Source: Thiobacillus sp. (lineage in GTDB: Bacteria > Pseudomonadota > Gammaproteobacteria > Burkholderiales > Thiobacillaceae). Taken from it: a stretch of 64,000 nt of DNA. This document shows, in pieces, positions 10,422 through 20,627 of the stretch; within the stretch, counting starts at the first letter, position 1; the number at the start of each line of letters is the position of its first letter. Location of the stretch: contig WGNC01000018.1 of NCBI GenBank assembly GCA_016124745.1, positions 124,001 through 188,000 on the forward strand. Reading direction: 5' to 3'. The position numbers and the translations under genes were made by a program. Below the pieces are notes generated by a model. That model was not told the DNA's origin. It did not search any database and saw only the letters and a list, made by a program, of their open reading frames with translations.

Positions 10422-11219
10422 ATGACTGGAACCGCCATCACCTCGCGCGACAATGCGATTTTCAAGCGCCTGAAAAAGCTCGCCGAATCGGCCCGTGCGC
10501 GGCGCGAGGCGCGGATGACGCTGCTCGATGGCGAACACCTGCTGGCGGCCTGTCTCGACGCCGGCGGCCAGCCGCATACCCTGGTGCGGGCGGCTTCGTT
10601 CGCTGCCGAGCGCTTCGAACCCTGGGCGGCCCGATGCCCGGACGCCAGGTGCGTCACCCTGCCGGATGCCCTGTTCGCCGAACTTGCGCCCGTCACGACG
10701 CCCACCGGCGTGCTGGCCGAGGCAGCTTGGCTCACGCCGCCGGCCGTCGATGCCGTTCCACTCGTGATCGTGCTGGATGACATCCAGGATCCCGGCAACC
10801 TCGGTGCCATGCTGCGGACCGGCGCGGCGGCGGGCGCCACCCTGGCGGTGCTGTCCCGGGGCTGCCACGATCCCTGGTCGCCCAAGGCGCTGCGCGGCGG
10901 GCAGGGCGCGCAGTTCGTGCTGCCCATGCTGCATGGGGTCGATCTGGCGACCTGGTTGCAGGCCTTCGACGGCGACAGCATTGCGCTGACGCTGGCCGAT
11001 GACAGCGACTTCTATGGCCTCGATCTGGGTGGCCCGCTTGCCCTGGTCGCCGGCAACGAAGGCGCAGGCGTGTCAGCGGCAGTCCGCGATGCGGCCACGG
11101 CGCGCGCGCACATTCCGATGGTGGGCCGGGTCGAGTCGCTGAATGCGGCTGCCGCCCTCGCGGTGGCGGTTTTCGAGGCGGTGCGTCAGCGCCGGGGCCA
11201 GTCGCAGGCAGGCTCCTAG
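10422..11219 (+). CDS. TrmH/SpoU-family RNA 2'-O-methyltransferase
   Basis: The 265-residue protein begins with a SpoU substrate-binding domain (ITSRDNAIFKRLKKLAESAR, then LLDGEHLLAACL). The SPOUT knot motifs DDIQDPGNLGAMLRTGAAAG, LVAGNEGAGVSAAV and IPMVGRVESLNAAAALAVA follow. It resembles the RsmB-independent, RlmB/TsnR-like group of 2'-O-ribose methyltransferases. The target nucleotide cannot be read from the sequence. It is distinct from the rlmB copy at 4861. Confidence 0.88.
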   Translation: MTGTAITSRDNAIFKRLKKLAESARARREARMTLLDGEHLLAACLDAGGQPHTLVRAASFAAERFEPWAARCPDARCVTLPDALFAELAPVTTPTGVLAEAAWLTPPAVDAVPLVIVLDDIQDPGNLGAMLRTGAAAGATLAVLSRGCHDPWSPKALRGGQGAQFVLPMLHGVDLATWLQAFDGDSIALTLADDSDFYGLDLGGPLALVAGNEGAGVSAAVRDAATARAHIPMVGRVESLNAAAALAVAVFEAVRQRRGQSQAGS

Positions 11220-11232
11220 GCTGGTCGGACGT

Positions 11233-13215
11233 TCAGGTCGGGGCGAACGCCTGCCGCCAGTCACGTCCCAGTAGCGCGATGACCTGTTCGGCCGGGACCG
11301 GCGGGCTGAAGAGATGTCCCTGCATGACCTGGCAGCCCAGTGTGCGCAGCGATTCGAGCTGCGCTTCCGTTTCCACCCCTTCGGCGACGGTACCGAGATC
11401 CAGTCCCCTGCTCAGGGCCAGAATCGAACTGATGAGTGCCGCGTTGACGGGCGCGGTGTGAATGTCATTGACGAAGTAGCGGTCGATTTTCAGGATGTCG
11501 AGCGGGAAGCGCTTCAGGTGCGCCAGGGACGAATAGCCGGTGCCGAAGTCGTCGACCGCCACGCTGACGCCCAGCGCTTTCAAGGTGTGGATGCGTTTGA
11601 CCGCATTGTTGATGTCCTCCATGAAAATGCCTTCGGTCAGTTCGATTTCCAGCGCGTGCGGTGGCAGCCCGGACCGGTCCAGCGCGACGGCGATGCTCGG
11701 GATCAGATCCTCGTGCCAGAATTCCTTGCCCGAGAGGTTGATGGCCAGACGGAGATCGGCATACCCGGCGGCATGCCAGCCCGCGGTCTGCCGGCAGGCC
11801 GATTCAAGCAGTTTGCGCCCGACATTGACGATCGCACCGGTTTCTTCCAGCATTTCCAGAAACACGCCCGGGGCGAGCATGCCCTTGCTCGGGTGATTCC
11901 AGCGGATCAAAGCCTCGACGGCAGGGATGCGTCCGGTTTCAAGATTGACCTGCGGCTGGTAGTGAAAAGCGAATTCGTTTCGTTCCAGCGCATAGTGCAG
12001 GTCGGTCTCGAGTGCCAGCCTCTCCTCGGCCAGGGCATTCATCGCCGGGTCGTACAACTGGAAGCGGTTCCTGCCACCCCCCTTGGCGTGGTACATCGCG
12101 GTATCGGCATGCTTCAGCAGGCTGTCGGCATCCCTGCCATCGTTCGGATAGACGCTGACGCCGATGCTGCAACTGCAGAACAGTTCCCGCTCGGCAATGC
12201 GGCAGGGTGCCGCCACGGCAGCGAGCATTTTCTCCACGATCTGCAGGATGTGCCTGATCTCGGCCACATCGCTGACCACGACGACGAATTCGTCGCCGCC
12301 CAGTCGCGCCACGACGTCCTCGGCCCGAGCCGTCGTCCGCAGGCGCCGCGCCACTTCGCAAATCAGCTGGTCGCCGCTGGCATGGCCGAGCGTATCGTTG
12401 ACGCGCTTGAAGCGGTCCATGTCGACGAACATCACGCCCACCAGGGTGTCGTGGCGTTCGGCGCGCAGGAGCGACTGTTGCAGGCGGTCCATGAACAGCA
12501 TGCGGTTGGGCAGGCCGGTCAGGGCGTCCTCGGTTGCGAGACGTTCGCGCTCGCGACCGACGCGGCCGGTGTAGTGCAGGACGAAAGCCGCGACGAGCAC
12601 CCCGATCAGCAGGGCGAACCCCGACAGCGCGAGCATCCAGTGATGCGCCACCTTCTGCTCCTGATTCGCCCTTTGGCGCGCTGCCAGCGCAGATTCTTGT
12701 GTTTCGGCATCGAGTTGCGACAGCACGGCCATGACATCGTCTTGCGCGGGAATGGCCCGGTTCAGCACCAGATCCACCGCATCCTGGCTGAAGTTGGCGC
12801 TGAACAGGTCGATGACCTGGTCCTGGATCGGCTGGGCAACACGGGTCTTCTGGCCCTGCAGGGCGAACAGTTCCTGTTCCCTGGCGCTGAGGGGCAGCTG
12901 GCGAAGCGCATCACGCGCCATGACAAACTTCGATCCGTTCAGGTTGAACTGCATCAGCAACGCGTCCAATTCGAAGGGATCGTCGATCCTGGGAAGCATC
13001 AGCATGATCATCGTGCGCTCGCGCGCGGCGATCACCATGGATTTGGTGAGGTTCTGCTTGCGCATGTGGACGTCGACGACCTCATCGAGGTTGGCCGTGG
13101 TCTCCGCCAGCTGCCTCAGGCCGATCGCGGTGACAAACAGGATCAGCAGCAGTTGCGTGAGAAATCCTGCCAGCAGGGCGAACTTCCAGGCCGAGGCTCG
13201 TCCGATACCCTTCAT
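11233..13215 (-). CDS. Membrane GGDEF-EAL protein with periplasmic four-helix sensor
   Basis: This 660-residue protein can both make and break cyclic di-GMP. Transmembrane helices at about 11-32 and 193-214 flank a 160-residue helical periplasmic domain that resembles the 4HB-MCP sensor fold. The diguanylate cyclase domain has an intact GGDEF (306-310) with an RxxD inhibitory site five residues before it (RAED). The phosphodiesterase domain has EAL (434-436), DFGTGYSSL and EGVETEAQ. Both active sites look complete, so the net activity cannot be predicted. No HAMP linker is obvious. The gene stands alone. Confidence 0.92.
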   Translation of the reverse strand: MKGIGRASAWKFALLAGFLTQLLLILFVTAIGLRQLAETTANLDEVVDVHMRKQNLTKSMVIAARERTMIMLMLPRIDDPFELDALLMQFNLNGSKFVMARDALRQLPLSAREQELFALQGQKTRVAQPIQDQVIDLFSANFSQDAVDLVLNRAIPAQDDVMAVLSQLDAETQESALAARQRANQEQKVAHHWMLALSGFALLIGVLVAAFVLHYTGRVGRERERLATEDALTGLPNRMLFMDRLQQSLLRAERHDTLVGVMFVDMDRFKRVNDTLGHASGDQLICEVARRLRTTARAEDVVARLGGDEFVVVVSDVAEIRHILQIVEKMLAAVAAPCRIAERELFCSCSIGVSVYPNDGRDADSLLKHADTAMYHAKGGGRNRFQLYDPAMNALAEERLALETDLHYALERNEFAFHYQPQVNLETGRIPAVEALIRWNHPSKGMLAPGVFLEMLEETGAIVNVGRKLLESACRQTAGWHAAGYADLRLAINLSGKEFWHEDLIPSIAVALDRSGLPPHALEIELTEGIFMEDINNAVKRIHTLKALGVSVAVDDFGTGYSSLAHLKRFPLDILKIDRYFVNDIHTAPVNAALISSILALSRGLDLGTVAEGVETEAQLESLRTLGCQVMQGHLFSPPVPAEQVIALLGRDWRQAFAPT

Positions 13216-13512
13216 GGCATCTCGCTGGATCGGCTCGAATGCAGCAGATGGGGTGAAAGCTCAGATCGGGACATGCATGGTGTCGACATGGCTATGAATT
13301 GAAAAAACGGCGTTTCGGGGCGCGCGCACCGGACAACAGGTTGAGGTGCGTCGGCAACCGGTCCGCAGGCCGCTCACCCGGTCCTCACATTTCTTACGGC
13401 ACTTACCCTGAACAAATAGAGTGCAAACAGCGAAATACCGTGCAGGTCTTCCCGGCCGGGCGGCCGCAATCCCTGGAGCGGGCCCGGGATGGGCTGTCCT
13501 GAGCATGCAGTC
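13216..13512. other. Intergenic region without a recognisable gene
   Basis: About 300 bases separate the start of the GGDEF-EAL gene from the end of ppsR, both on the reverse strand. I see no ORF with coding character and no RNA gene. It holds a GC-rich palindromic patch (CCCGGCCGGGCGGCCG) and, at about 13490-13506, GGGCTGTCCTGAGCATG, which resembles one unit of the repeat at 6799. The promoter of the GGDEF-EAL gene must be here, but no clear hexamers stand out. Confidence 0.5.
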
Positions 13513-14292
13513 TCAAAGCGGATTGCGCAGTCGCGCCGCGATTTCTTCCACCGACATGCGCGTCGTGTCGATGACGGGCAGGCCGTGATGCGCGAACAGG
13601 CGTTCGGCGGCTGCAAGTTCGGCGCGGCATTGTTCCAGCGTGGCGTAGCGGCTGTCGGGATAGCGCACCTGACGGATGGCGGCGAGGCGCTCGGCGGACA
13701 GGGTGAGGCCGCGCAGTCGGGGCAGATGGCTGAGCAGGACAGCGGGCAGGGCGGGATGGTCGAGGTCGTCCGGGGTGAGCGGATAGTTGGCGGCCCGCAG
13801 GCCGTATTGCAGGGCGAGGTAGAGCGCGGTGGGCGTCTTGCCGACGCGCGAGACGCCGACGAGGATCAGATCGGCCTGGTCCAGGCGCTGAGGCTGCAGG
13901 CCGTCGTCCAGCGCCAGGCTGAAATTCACTGCCTCCATGCGCGATTCGTAGTTGTTCGCCATGCCGTGCGTGCGGCCGCCGCTGGGGGTGGCCGACTGTC
14001 CCAGTTCGGACTCCAGGGCCGGGGCCAGATGCTCGAAGACATCGAGCAGTCTGGCGCCGCTTTCACGCAGCGCGCTGCGCAGGGCCGGGTCGGTCAGCGT
14101 GGAAAAGACCAGTGCATCCGGCGTCTCGGCGATCTGCCGGGCGACGCCCTGCGCTTTTGCCGGGCTGTCGATGAAAGGCAGCACAATCAGGCTAAACTCG
14201 AAAGCGGGAAACTGCGACAGCACGCTCTTCGCCACCGCCTCGACGGTGACGCCGGTGTGATCGGAGACGCAGAATGCAGTGCGTATGTTCAT
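13513..14292 (-). CDS. ppsR: PEP synthase regulatory protein (bifunctional kinase/pyrophosphorylase)
   Basis: PpsR (DUF299 family) switches phosphoenolpyruvate synthase off by ADP-dependent phosphorylation and on by phosphate-dependent dephosphorylation. The 259-residue protein starts [20 protein letters not shown] and contains the nucleotide loop [16 protein letters not shown] and a C-terminal [11 protein letters not shown], all typical. It is divergent from ppsA, and the start codons are only about 10 bases apart, so each promoter must overlap the other coding region. Confidence 0.95.
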   Translation of the reverse strand: MNIRTAFCVSDHTGVTVEAVAKSVLSQFPAFEFSLIVLPFIDSPAKAQGVARQIAETPDALVFSTLTDPALRSALRESGARLLDVFEHLAPALESELGQSATPSGGRTHGMANNYESRMEAVNFSLALDDGLQPQRLDQADLILVGVSRVGKTPTALYLALQYGLRAANYPLTPDDLDHPALPAVLLSHLPRLRGLTLSAERLAAIRQVRYPDSRYATLEQCRAELAAAERLFAHHGLPVIDTTRMSVEEIAARLRNPL

Positions 14293-14302
14293 GGAGAGGA
14301 TT

Positions 14303-16648
14303 ATGCCCGGCTCGACTGACTATATCGTTCCACTGGACTCCCTGTCGATGGCGGACGTGCCGCGGGTAGGCGGCAAGAACGCCTCGCTCGGCGAAATGAT
14401 CGGCAAGCTGTCCGGTGCGGGCGTCAAGGTGCCGGGCGGGTTCGCCACCACCGCGCAGGCGTTCTGGGACTTTCTCGATCACAACGATCTGCGGGCGCGC
14501 ATCAATGCGCGGCTGGCAGCGCTGGACGTGGCGGACGTCACGGCGCTGGCCCAGGCTGGGATGGAAATTCGCAACTGGGTCGAGGCGGCCGACCTGCCGG
14601 CGGCGCTGAACGACGGTTTGCGCGCGGCCTATCGCACGCTCGGCGACAAGGTGTCGGTCGCGGTGCGTTCGTCCGCCACCGCGGAAGACCTGCCCGACGC
14701 CTCGTTTGCCGGACAGCAGGAAACCTATCTGCACGTGCAGGGCGAGGACGACCTGCTGCTGTACGTGAAAAAGGTCTTCGCCTCGCTCTACAACGACCGC
14801 GCGATTTCCTATCGCGTGCACCACGGCTTCGACCATGCCGGTGTCGCCTTGTCGGCGGGCGTGCAGCGCATGGTGCGTTCCGACCGTGCGAGTGCGGGCG
14901 TGATGTTCACGCTCGACACCGAATCGGGCTTTCGTGATGTGGTGTTCATCACGTCTGCCTACGGACTCGGCGAAACCGTGGTGCAGGGCTCGGTGAACCC
15001 GGACGAGTTCTATGTGCACAAGCCGATGCTGGCGCTGAAGCACCCTGCCGTGGTGCGGCGCGAGATCGGCAGCAAGCTCACGCGCATGGTCTGGCGCAAC
15101 GGCGCCACCGTGATCGAGGACACCCCGGAAGAGCTGCGCCGGCGTTATTCGCTGAGCGACAGCGAAGTGCTGGAACTGGCGCGCCAGGCGGTGACGATCG
15201 AAAAACACTATGGCCGCCCGATGGATATCGAATGGGCGAAGGACGGCGAAACCGGCGAACTGTTCATCGTGCAGGCACGCCCGGAAACGGTGAAGGCGCG
15301 CGCCAGCGGCATCGGCGAGCGCTACGTGCTGGAGGGGACGGGCGAGGTGCGCATCAGCGGCCGCGCGATCGGCCAGAAGATCGGCGCCGGCGCGGTACGC
15401 GTGATCGCCAGCCCGGCCGAGATGAACCGGGTGCAGCCGGGCGACATACTGGTGACCGACATGACCGACCCCGACTGGGAGCCGGTGATGAAACGTGCTG
15501 CGGCCATCGTCACCAACCGCGGCGGACGCACCTGCCACGCGGCGATCGTGGCGCGCGAACTGGGCATCCCCGCCGTGGTTGGCACGGGCGACGCCACCAC
15601 CGTCCTCAAGGAAGGCGAGCCGGTCACGGTGTCATGCGCCGAGGGGGATACCGGCATGGTGTACGCAGGCAAGCTGGCATTCACGGTGGAGGCGCTGGCG
15701 CAAGAAACGCTGCCCGAGCCGCCGGTCAAGCTGATGATGAACGTGGGCAATCCCGAGCGGGCGTTCGAATTCGCGCAGATCCCGAATCACGGCGTCGGCC
15801 TCGCGCGGCTGGAATTCATCATCGCGCGCATGATCGGCGTGCACCCGCTGGCGCTGCTGGAATATGACACGCAGTCACCCGAGGTGCGCGACGCGATCGA
15901 CCTGCGCATCGCAGGCTATGCCGACCCGGTGTCGTTCTACGTCGACAGGCTAGCCGAGGGCATCGCCACCCTGGCGGCGGCCTTCTGGCCGCAGCCTGTC
16001 ATCGTGCGATTGTCCGACTTCAAATCCAACGAATACGCCAACCTGCTCGGCGGCGAACGTTATGAACCGAAGGAAGAAAACCCCATGCTCGGGCTGCGCG
16101 GCGCGGCCCGCTACGTATCGACGATGTTCCGTCCGGCGTTCGAGCTGGAGTGTCGCGCGCTGAAACAGGTGCGCGACGTCATGGGACTGACCAACGTCGA
16201 AGTGATGATGCCCTTCGTGCGCACGCTGGAGGAATGCGCGGCCGTGGTCGGCCTGCTCGATGCCAATGGCCTCAGGCGCGGCGACAGCGGCCTGCGCCTC
16301 ATCATGATGTGCGAGATTCCGTCCAACGTGCTGCTGGCCGACGATTTCCTGCAGCACGTCGACGGCTACTCCATCGGTAGCAACGACCTGACGCAGCTCA
16401 CGCTCGGCATCGACCGCGATTCCGGGCTGGTGGCCGGCGGCTTCGACGAGCGCAATCCCGCGGTGAAGAAACTGCTGGCCGAGGCGATCGCCGCCTGCAA
16501 CCGGCACGGCAAATATGTCGGCATCTGCGGCCAGGGACCGAGCGACCATCCCGACCTGGCCGACTGGCTGGTGGACGCCGGGATCGGTTCGATTTCGCTG
16601 AATCCGGATACGGTGGTGGCGACCTGGCGCCGGCTCGTCCGGGCCTGA
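14303..16648 (+). CDS. ppsA: Phosphoenolpyruvate synthase
   Basis: PpsA converts pyruvate, ATP and water to PEP, AMP and phosphate for gluconeogenesis. The protein has the N-terminal ATP-grasp part ([35 protein letters not shown]), the swivelling phosphohistidine domain with [15 protein letters not shown] (catalytic His) and the C-terminal PEP-binding barrel ([38 protein letters not shown]). I chose the ATG at 14303, giving 781 residues, because a GGAGAGG ribosome site precedes it by a few bases; the ORF extends eight codons upstream. The control gene ppsR is divergent to it. Confidence 0.95.
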   Translation: MPGSTDYIVPLDSLSMADVPRVGGKNASLGEMIGKLSGAGVKVPGGFATTAQAFWDFLDHNDLRARINARLAALDVADVTALAQAGMEIRNWVEAADLPAALNDGLRAAYRTLGDKVSVAVRSSATAEDLPDASFAGQQETYLHVQGEDDLLLYVKKVFASLYNDRAISYRVHHGFDHAGVALSAGVQRMVRSDRASAGVMFTLDTESGFRDVVFITSAYGLGETVVQGSVNPDEFYVHKPMLALKHPAVVRREIGSKLTRMVWRNGATVIEDTPEELRRRYSLSDSEVLELARQAVTIEKHYGRPMDIEWAKDGETGELFIVQARPETVKARASGIGERYVLEGTGEVRISGRAIGQKIGAGAVRVIASPAEMNRVQPGDILVTDMTDPDWEPVMKRAAAIVTNRGGRTCHAAIVARELGIPAVVGTGDATTVLKEGEPVTVSCAEGDTGMVYAGKLAFTVEALAQETLPEPPVKLMMNVGNPERAFEFAQIPNHGVGLARLEFIIARMIGVHPLALLEYDTQSPEVRDAIDLRIAGYADPVSFYVDRLAEGIATLAAAFWPQPVIVRLSDFKSNEYANLLGGERYEPKEENPMLGLRGAARYVSTMFRPAFELECRALKQVRDVMGLTNVEVMMPFVRTLEECAAVVGLLDANGLRRGDSGLRLIMMCEIPSNVLLADDFLQHVDGYSIGSNDLTQLTLGIDRDSGLVAGGFDERNPAVKKLLAEAIAACNRHGKYVGICGQGPSDHPDLADWLVDAGIGSISLNPDTVVATWRRLVRA

Positions 16649-16665
16649 GCACCGGCGGGTGCTCA
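16646..16665. terminator. Hairpin between convergent ppsA and the Crp/Fnr gene
   Basis: TGAGCACC-GGCG-GGTGCTCA forms a perfect 8-base stem that begins on the ppsA stop codon and ends 9 bases before the stop of the reverse-strand regulator. No clear U-tract follows, so it may act as a weak bidirectional terminator. Confidence 0.45.
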
Positions 16666-16673
16666 CAATCGGA

Positions 16674-17363
16674 CTACCCCTGAAAAGCCTTGAGACGCTG
16701 CGCGTCGAGGATGCGCAAGGTGCGTCCCTTCACTTCGATGAGTCCGGCGGTCACCAGGTGATGCAGCACGCGCGACAGGGTTTCCGGTGCCAGGCTGAGG
16801 CGTGAAGCCAGCATTTGCTTGCTGGTATCGAGCTTGACCTCGTACTGCGCCGCGTACTTCTCGGGAGCCTGGTGCGACAAAAAGCACACCACACGCTGCA
16901 CGCTGTTCATCAGCGTGCAGGTTTCCATGTCCGCCATCAGCTGGTGCAGCTTCATCGACAGGCTGGCCAGCATTTTGCGGGCAAAGCGCGGATCGTGATC
17001 GAGCACCTCCAGCAGCACCTTCTTGCTCGCAACCAGCAATACGCTGTCCTGCGTGGCCTGTGCCGAGACGGGGCAGGGAATGTCCAGGAACACGATGGCT
17101 TCGGCAAACGCCGCGCCGGCATTCATGGTACCGATGACCTTTTCCAATCCATGCTGCGTCGGAATGGACAGCTTGACCTGTCCCGTGACCACGACATAAA
17201 TGCCGTCGAGCCGGTCTCCCTTGTTGAACAGCATTTCGCTGGCACGCGCCTTGTATTCGCGAACACCGGGCAACAACATCGAGACCTCATCCGTGCTCAG
17301 CTCGCTGAACAACGGCAATTGGGTCAGCACGTCCCTGAATGAATCCGGGGTGTAGGGCGTCAT
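16674..17363 (-). CDS. Crp/Fnr-family regulator, DNR/NNR-like
   Basis: The 229-residue protein has a cyclic-nucleotide-binding-type sensor domain (about 15-130), a dimerisation helix and a winged helix-turn-helix. It lacks the N-terminal cysteines of FNR, so it should not carry an oxygen-sensing FeS cluster. The FAEAIVFLDIP segment and the recognition helix LSLAPETLSRVLHHL are close to Pseudomonas DNR, a heme-based NO sensor. The E-x-x-S-R pattern predicts binding to TTGA half-sites. It is divergent from napDAGHB, and a perfect anaerobox lies between them, so it is the best local candidate to control the respiratory block. NO sensing is inferred from similarity only. Confidence 0.85.
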   Translation of the reverse strand: MTPYTPDSFRDVLTQLPLFSELSTDEVSMLLPGVREYKARASEMLFNKGDRLDGIYVVVTGQVKLSIPTQHGLEKVIGTMNAGAAFAEAIVFLDIPCPVSAQATQDSVLLVASKKVLLEVLDHDPRFARKMLASLSMKLHQLMADMETCTLMNSVQRVVCFLSHQAPEKYAAQYEVKLDTSKQMLASRLSLAPETLSRVLHHLVTAGLIEVKGRTLRILDAQRLKAFQG

Positions 17364-17425
17364 AGGCAGGTCTCCGCTCTTTATGGTTGATTGTTACCAA
17401 ATTTTAGCCCAATAAGCCGAGAAAC

Positions 17426-17439
17426 TTGATCTGCATCAA
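17426..17439. promoter_or_regulatory. Anaerobox (FNR/DNR site) between regulator and napD
   Basis: TTGATCTGCATCAA is a perfect TTGAT-N4-ATCAA palindrome, extended by one base on each side (C...G). The centre at 17432.5 lies 64 bases before the napD ATG. If it is a class II site (centre at -41.5), the -10 hexamer would be CAAAAT at 17462-17467, a four-of-six match to TATAAT. The same site could also regulate the divergent Crp/Fnr gene, whose start is 69 bases away. Confidence 0.85.
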
Positions 17440-17496
17440 GGCCGACAGCGTTTTGTCAGATCAAAATTCGCCACTCACGATCCCCGGGAAAAGCGC

Positions 17497-17808
17497 ATGA
17501 ATATATCTGGAATCCTTGTGACGGCCCTGCCCGAGCACATAGCGGAAGTGGCGCGCTCCCTGTCGAACCTGCCGGGGCTGGACGTGACTCAGATCCACGC
17601 CGCCAGCGGCAAGCTGGTGGTGGTGCAGGAGGCCGCCAGCGTGGGAGAGGAAGTCGAGGCCTTCAAGCGCATCCGCACCTTGCCGAAGGTCATCGCCGTC
17701 GACCTGGTGCAGCATTATTTCGAAGACGACAACGAGTTGATCGACGCCATTCCGGATGAACTGATTCGCCTGGAAGGCATTCACGTGCCCACTGCATTGC
17801 AAGACTAA
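17497..17808 (+). CDS. napD: Periplasmic nitrate reductase maturation chaperone NapD
   Basis: NapD is a small cytoplasmic chaperone that binds the Tat signal peptide of NapA and holds back export until the cofactor is inserted. The 103-residue protein starts MNISGILVTALPEHIAEVAR, as the family does, and has the ferredoxin-like fold pattern with LPGLDVTQIHAASGKLVVV. It is larger than the E. coli protein (87 residues) because of an acidic C-terminal tail. It is the first gene of napDAGHB, behind the anaerobox. Confidence 0.93.
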   Translation: MNISGILVTALPEHIAEVARSLSNLPGLDVTQIHAASGKLVVVQEAASVGEEVEAFKRIRTLPKVIAVDLVQHYFEDDNELIDAIPDELIRLEGIHVPTALQD

Positions 17809-17831
17809 GGCAAGACTAAGGCAAGACTAAA
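17799..17831 (+). repeat. Three tandem 11-base repeats at the napD-napA junction
   Basis: GCAAGACTAAG occurs twice in succession, followed by GCAAGACTAAA, so the last codons and stop of napD are repeated into the leader of napA. The third unit runs directly into the AAAGGAGACC ribosome site of napA. The pattern looks like slipped-strand duplication and sets the napD-napA spacing. Confidence 0.9.
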
Positions 17832-17841
17832 GGAGACCATC

Positions 17842-20595
17842 ATGCATCTGTCCCGTCGCGAATTCATCAAGTCCGGCATTGCCGCGAGCACAGCCGCCGC
17901 GGTCGGGTTGCCGATCTCGAAACTGGCCGAGGCCGCCTCAACCGAACTGGAAAAGGACTGGCAGTGGGACAAATCGGTTTGCCGCTTCTGCGGCGTCGGT
18001 TGCGGCATCATGGTGGCGACGCATAACGGCCGCATCGTTGCCACCAAGGGCGACCCTGCAGCGCCCGTCAACAAGGGGCTCAACTGCATCAAGGGCTATT
18101 TCAACGGCAAGATCATGTACGGCAAGGATCGCCTGACCCAGCCCTTGCTGCGCATGAAGGACGGCAAGTTCGACAAGAAGGGCCAGTTCGTTCCGGTGAC
18201 CTGGGAGCAGGCCTTCGACGAGATGGAACGCCAGTGGCGCAGGGTCTACGCCGAGAAGGGGCCGACCGGGATCGCCATCATCGGTTCCGGCCAGTACACC
18301 ATCCAGGAAGGCTATACAGCGGCCAAGCTCATGAAGGCGGGCATGCGCAGCAACAACCTGGACCCGAACGCGCGCAACTGCATGGCCTCGGCCGTCGCGG
18401 CCTTCATCCAGACCTTCGGCATCGACGAGCCCATGGGCAACTACGACGACATCGAGCATACGGACTCCATCGTGCTGTGGGGGGCCAACATGGCGGAATG
18501 CCATCCCATCCTGTGGTCACGCGTCGCCGACCGGCGTCTCACGAACAAGAATGTGCGAGTGGTCAACCTCTCCACCTACCACAACATGAGTTCGGACCTG
18601 GCCGATCTGGAGATTATCTTCAAGCCCAACACCGATCTCGCGATCCAGAACTACATCGCGCGTGAGATTCTCGCGCGCGATGCGGTGAACTGGGACTTCG
18701 TCAACAATCATTGCGTGTTTTCCACCGGTCCCTACGACATCGGTTACGGCTTGCGGCCGAACGACAAGTTCGCATCCCCCGCGGAAAAGGATATCCAGGC
18801 CAAGGAACTCAAGGTCACGCTCGACAAGAATGAAGCCATCGCCCAGCGCAGGCAGCCCGGCGAGGTCGTGGAGCAGAAGAACGCTGCCACGGCCGGCAAG
18901 CACTGGATGATCAATTTCGAGGCGTTCAAGCAAGGGGTGGAGCCCTACACCCTGGATTTCGTCGCCGAACTGGCCAAGGGCGACCCGGACGAGTCGCTCG
19001 ACAGCTTCAAGGCCAAGCTCAAGCAGCTGGCCGATCTCTACATCGACCCCAAGCGTAACGTGACGTCTTTCTGGACCATGGGCTTCAACCAGCACCAGCG
19101 CGGGACCTGGGTCAACGAGCAGGCCTACATGAATCATCTGCTGCTGGGCAAGATCTCCAAGCCCGGTAACAGTCCGTTCTCGCTGACCGGACAACCCTCC
19201 GCCTGCGGCACCGCGCGCGAGGTGGGCACCTTCGCCCATCGCCTGCCGGCCGACATGGTGGTGGACAATCTCAAGCACCGGGAAATGAGCGAGGGTATCT
19301 GGAAGCTTCCGGCCAAGACCTTGAACCCCAAGGTCGGCAGCCACATCGTCAAGATCATGCGCGATCTCGAAGACGGCAGCGTCAAGTGGTGCTGGGTGCA
19401 GGTGAACAACCCCTTCCAGCACAACGCCAATGCGAACCACTGGCTCAAGGCGGCGCGTGAAAATGACAATTTCATCATCGTCTCCGAAGCCTATCCCAGC
19501 ATCTCGGCCAAGGTGGCCGACCTCATTCTGCCGGTGGCGATGATCTACGAAAAATGGGGCGGCTACGGCAACGCCGAGCGCCGCACCCAGCTCTGGCGCC
19601 AGCAGGTGCCGCCGCCAGGACAGGCGCGTGCCGACGTCTGGCAGATGTTTGAATTCTCCAAGCGCATCAAGCTCAAGGATGTCTGGGGCGAGCAGAACAT
19701 ACCCGGACTGAAAGCGGAGGGCTTCCCCGACGGCAAGTTGCCCAGCGTGCTCGATGAGGCGGTGAGGATGGGCTATTCGCCCGACGACAGCCTGTACAAG
19801 GTGCTCTATGCCACGCCGGACAGCAAGAAGTTCGCCTGGCCCGATCCCGTGGCCAAGGGGCATGCCAACCATGTTGCCGAGCTGGTGGGCGAGAACTGGT
19901 TCCCGGAAAAAGCCTTGTTCGAGGAATACCGCAAATTCGGCATCGGACATGCCCATGATCTGGCGCCGTTCGATGTCTACCATTCCGACAGCGTGCGCGG
20001 GCTTAAATGGCCGGTGATCGAAAAGGATGGCAAGTGGGTCGAGACACCCTGGCGATTCAACGAGACATACGACACCTATTGCAGGAAAGGCTCGGGCATC
20101 GATTTCTACGGACCGGCGATGAAGGCGTTGCCGGCAGGCAACCTCGACAGCGTCACCGATCCCCAGGCCAAGCCCCTGGCCGGCAAGGCCAAGATTTTCT
20201 TCCGGCCCTATGCGGCGCCCGTCGAGCAGCCCGATGCAACGTACGATCTGTGGCTGTGCACGGGCCGTGTGCTGGAGCAATGGCACTCCGGCACCATGAC
20301 CCAGCGCGTGCCCGAACTGCACCGGGCAATGCCAACCGCGCAGCTCTGGCTGAACCCCGGCGAAGCCAAGAAACGCGGCCTCAAGCGCAACGACCTGGTG
20401 TGGATCGAATCCCGGCGTGGCAAGATCAAGGTCCGGGTGGAGACCGGCGGGCGCAACAGCGTGCCGAGCGGATACGCTTTTGTGCCCTGGTTCGACGAGG
20501 CGGTATTCATCAACCGGCTGACGCTCGACACCACCTGCCCGATTTCGAAAGAGACGGATTACAAGAAATGCGCGGTCAAGGTATACAAGGCCTGA
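17842..20595 (+). CDS. napA: Periplasmic nitrate reductase catalytic subunit, long form
   Basis: NapA reduces nitrate to nitrite in the periplasm at a Mo-bis-MGD centre. The Tat signal is visible ([20 protein letters not shown]). The [4Fe-4S] cysteines lie in [11 protein letters not shown] and at C82, and the molybdenum ligand is probably C180 in NARNC. At 917 residues it is about 90 longer than the E. coli enzyme and matches the length and inserted segments of epsilonproteobacterial NapA. The inserts are around residues 300-370 and 680-740, and the C-terminus ends [11 protein letters not shown] strong ribosome site precedes it. Electrons should come through NapB. Confidence 0.96.
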   Translation: MHLSRREFIKSGIAASTAAAVGLPISKLAEAASTELEKDWQWDKSVCRFCGVGCGIMVATHNGRIVATKGDPAAPVNKGLNCIKGYFNGKIMYGKDRLTQPLLRMKDGKFDKKGQFVPVTWEQAFDEMERQWRRVYAEKGPTGIAIIGSGQYTIQEGYTAAKLMKAGMRSNNLDPNARNCMASAVAAFIQTFGIDEPMGNYDDIEHTDSIVLWGANMAECHPILWSRVADRRLTNKNVRVVNLSTYHNMSSDLADLEIIFKPNTDLAIQNYIAREILARDAVNWDFVNNHCVFSTGPYDIGYGLRPNDKFASPAEKDIQAKELKVTLDKNEAIAQRRQPGEVVEQKNAATAGKHWMINFEAFKQGVEPYTLDFVAELAKGDPDESLDSFKAKLKQLADLYIDPKRNVTSFWTMGFNQHQRGTWVNEQAYMNHLLLGKISKPGNSPFSLTGQPSACGTAREVGTFAHRLPADMVVDNLKHREMSEGIWKLPAKTLNPKVGSHIVKIMRDLEDGSVKWCWVQVNNPFQHNANANHWLKAARENDNFIIVSEAYPSISAKVADLILPVAMIYEKWGGYGNAERRTQLWRQQVPPPGQARADVWQMFEFSKRIKLKDVWGEQNIPGLKAEGFPDGKLPSVLDEAVRMGYSPDDSLYKVLYATPDSKKFAWPDPVAKGHANHVAELVGENWFPEKALFEEYRKFGIGHAHDLAPFDVYHSDSVRGLKWPVIEKDGKWVETPWRFNETYDTYCRKGSGIDFYGPAMKALPAGNLDSVTDPQAKPLAGKAKIFFRPYAAPVEQPDATYDLWLCTGRVLEQWHSGTMTQRVPELHRAMPTAQLWLNPGEAKKRGLKRNDLVWIESRRGKIKVRVETGGRNSVPSGYAFVPWFDEAVFINRLTLDTTCPISKETDYKKCAVKVYKA

Positions 20596-20627
20596 GCAGC
20601 GCGGCGCGGGCATAGGGAACGGATGAC

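Noticed and set aside
11314-13302. 662-aa forward ORF opposite the GGDEF-EAL gene
   Set aside because: Mirror of the true gene, with no motif of its own; the reverse frame has intact GGDEF and EAL sites.
16674-17363. Assignment of the regulator as FNR itself
   Set aside because: No N-terminal cysteine cluster is present; the sequence pattern is closer to DNR.
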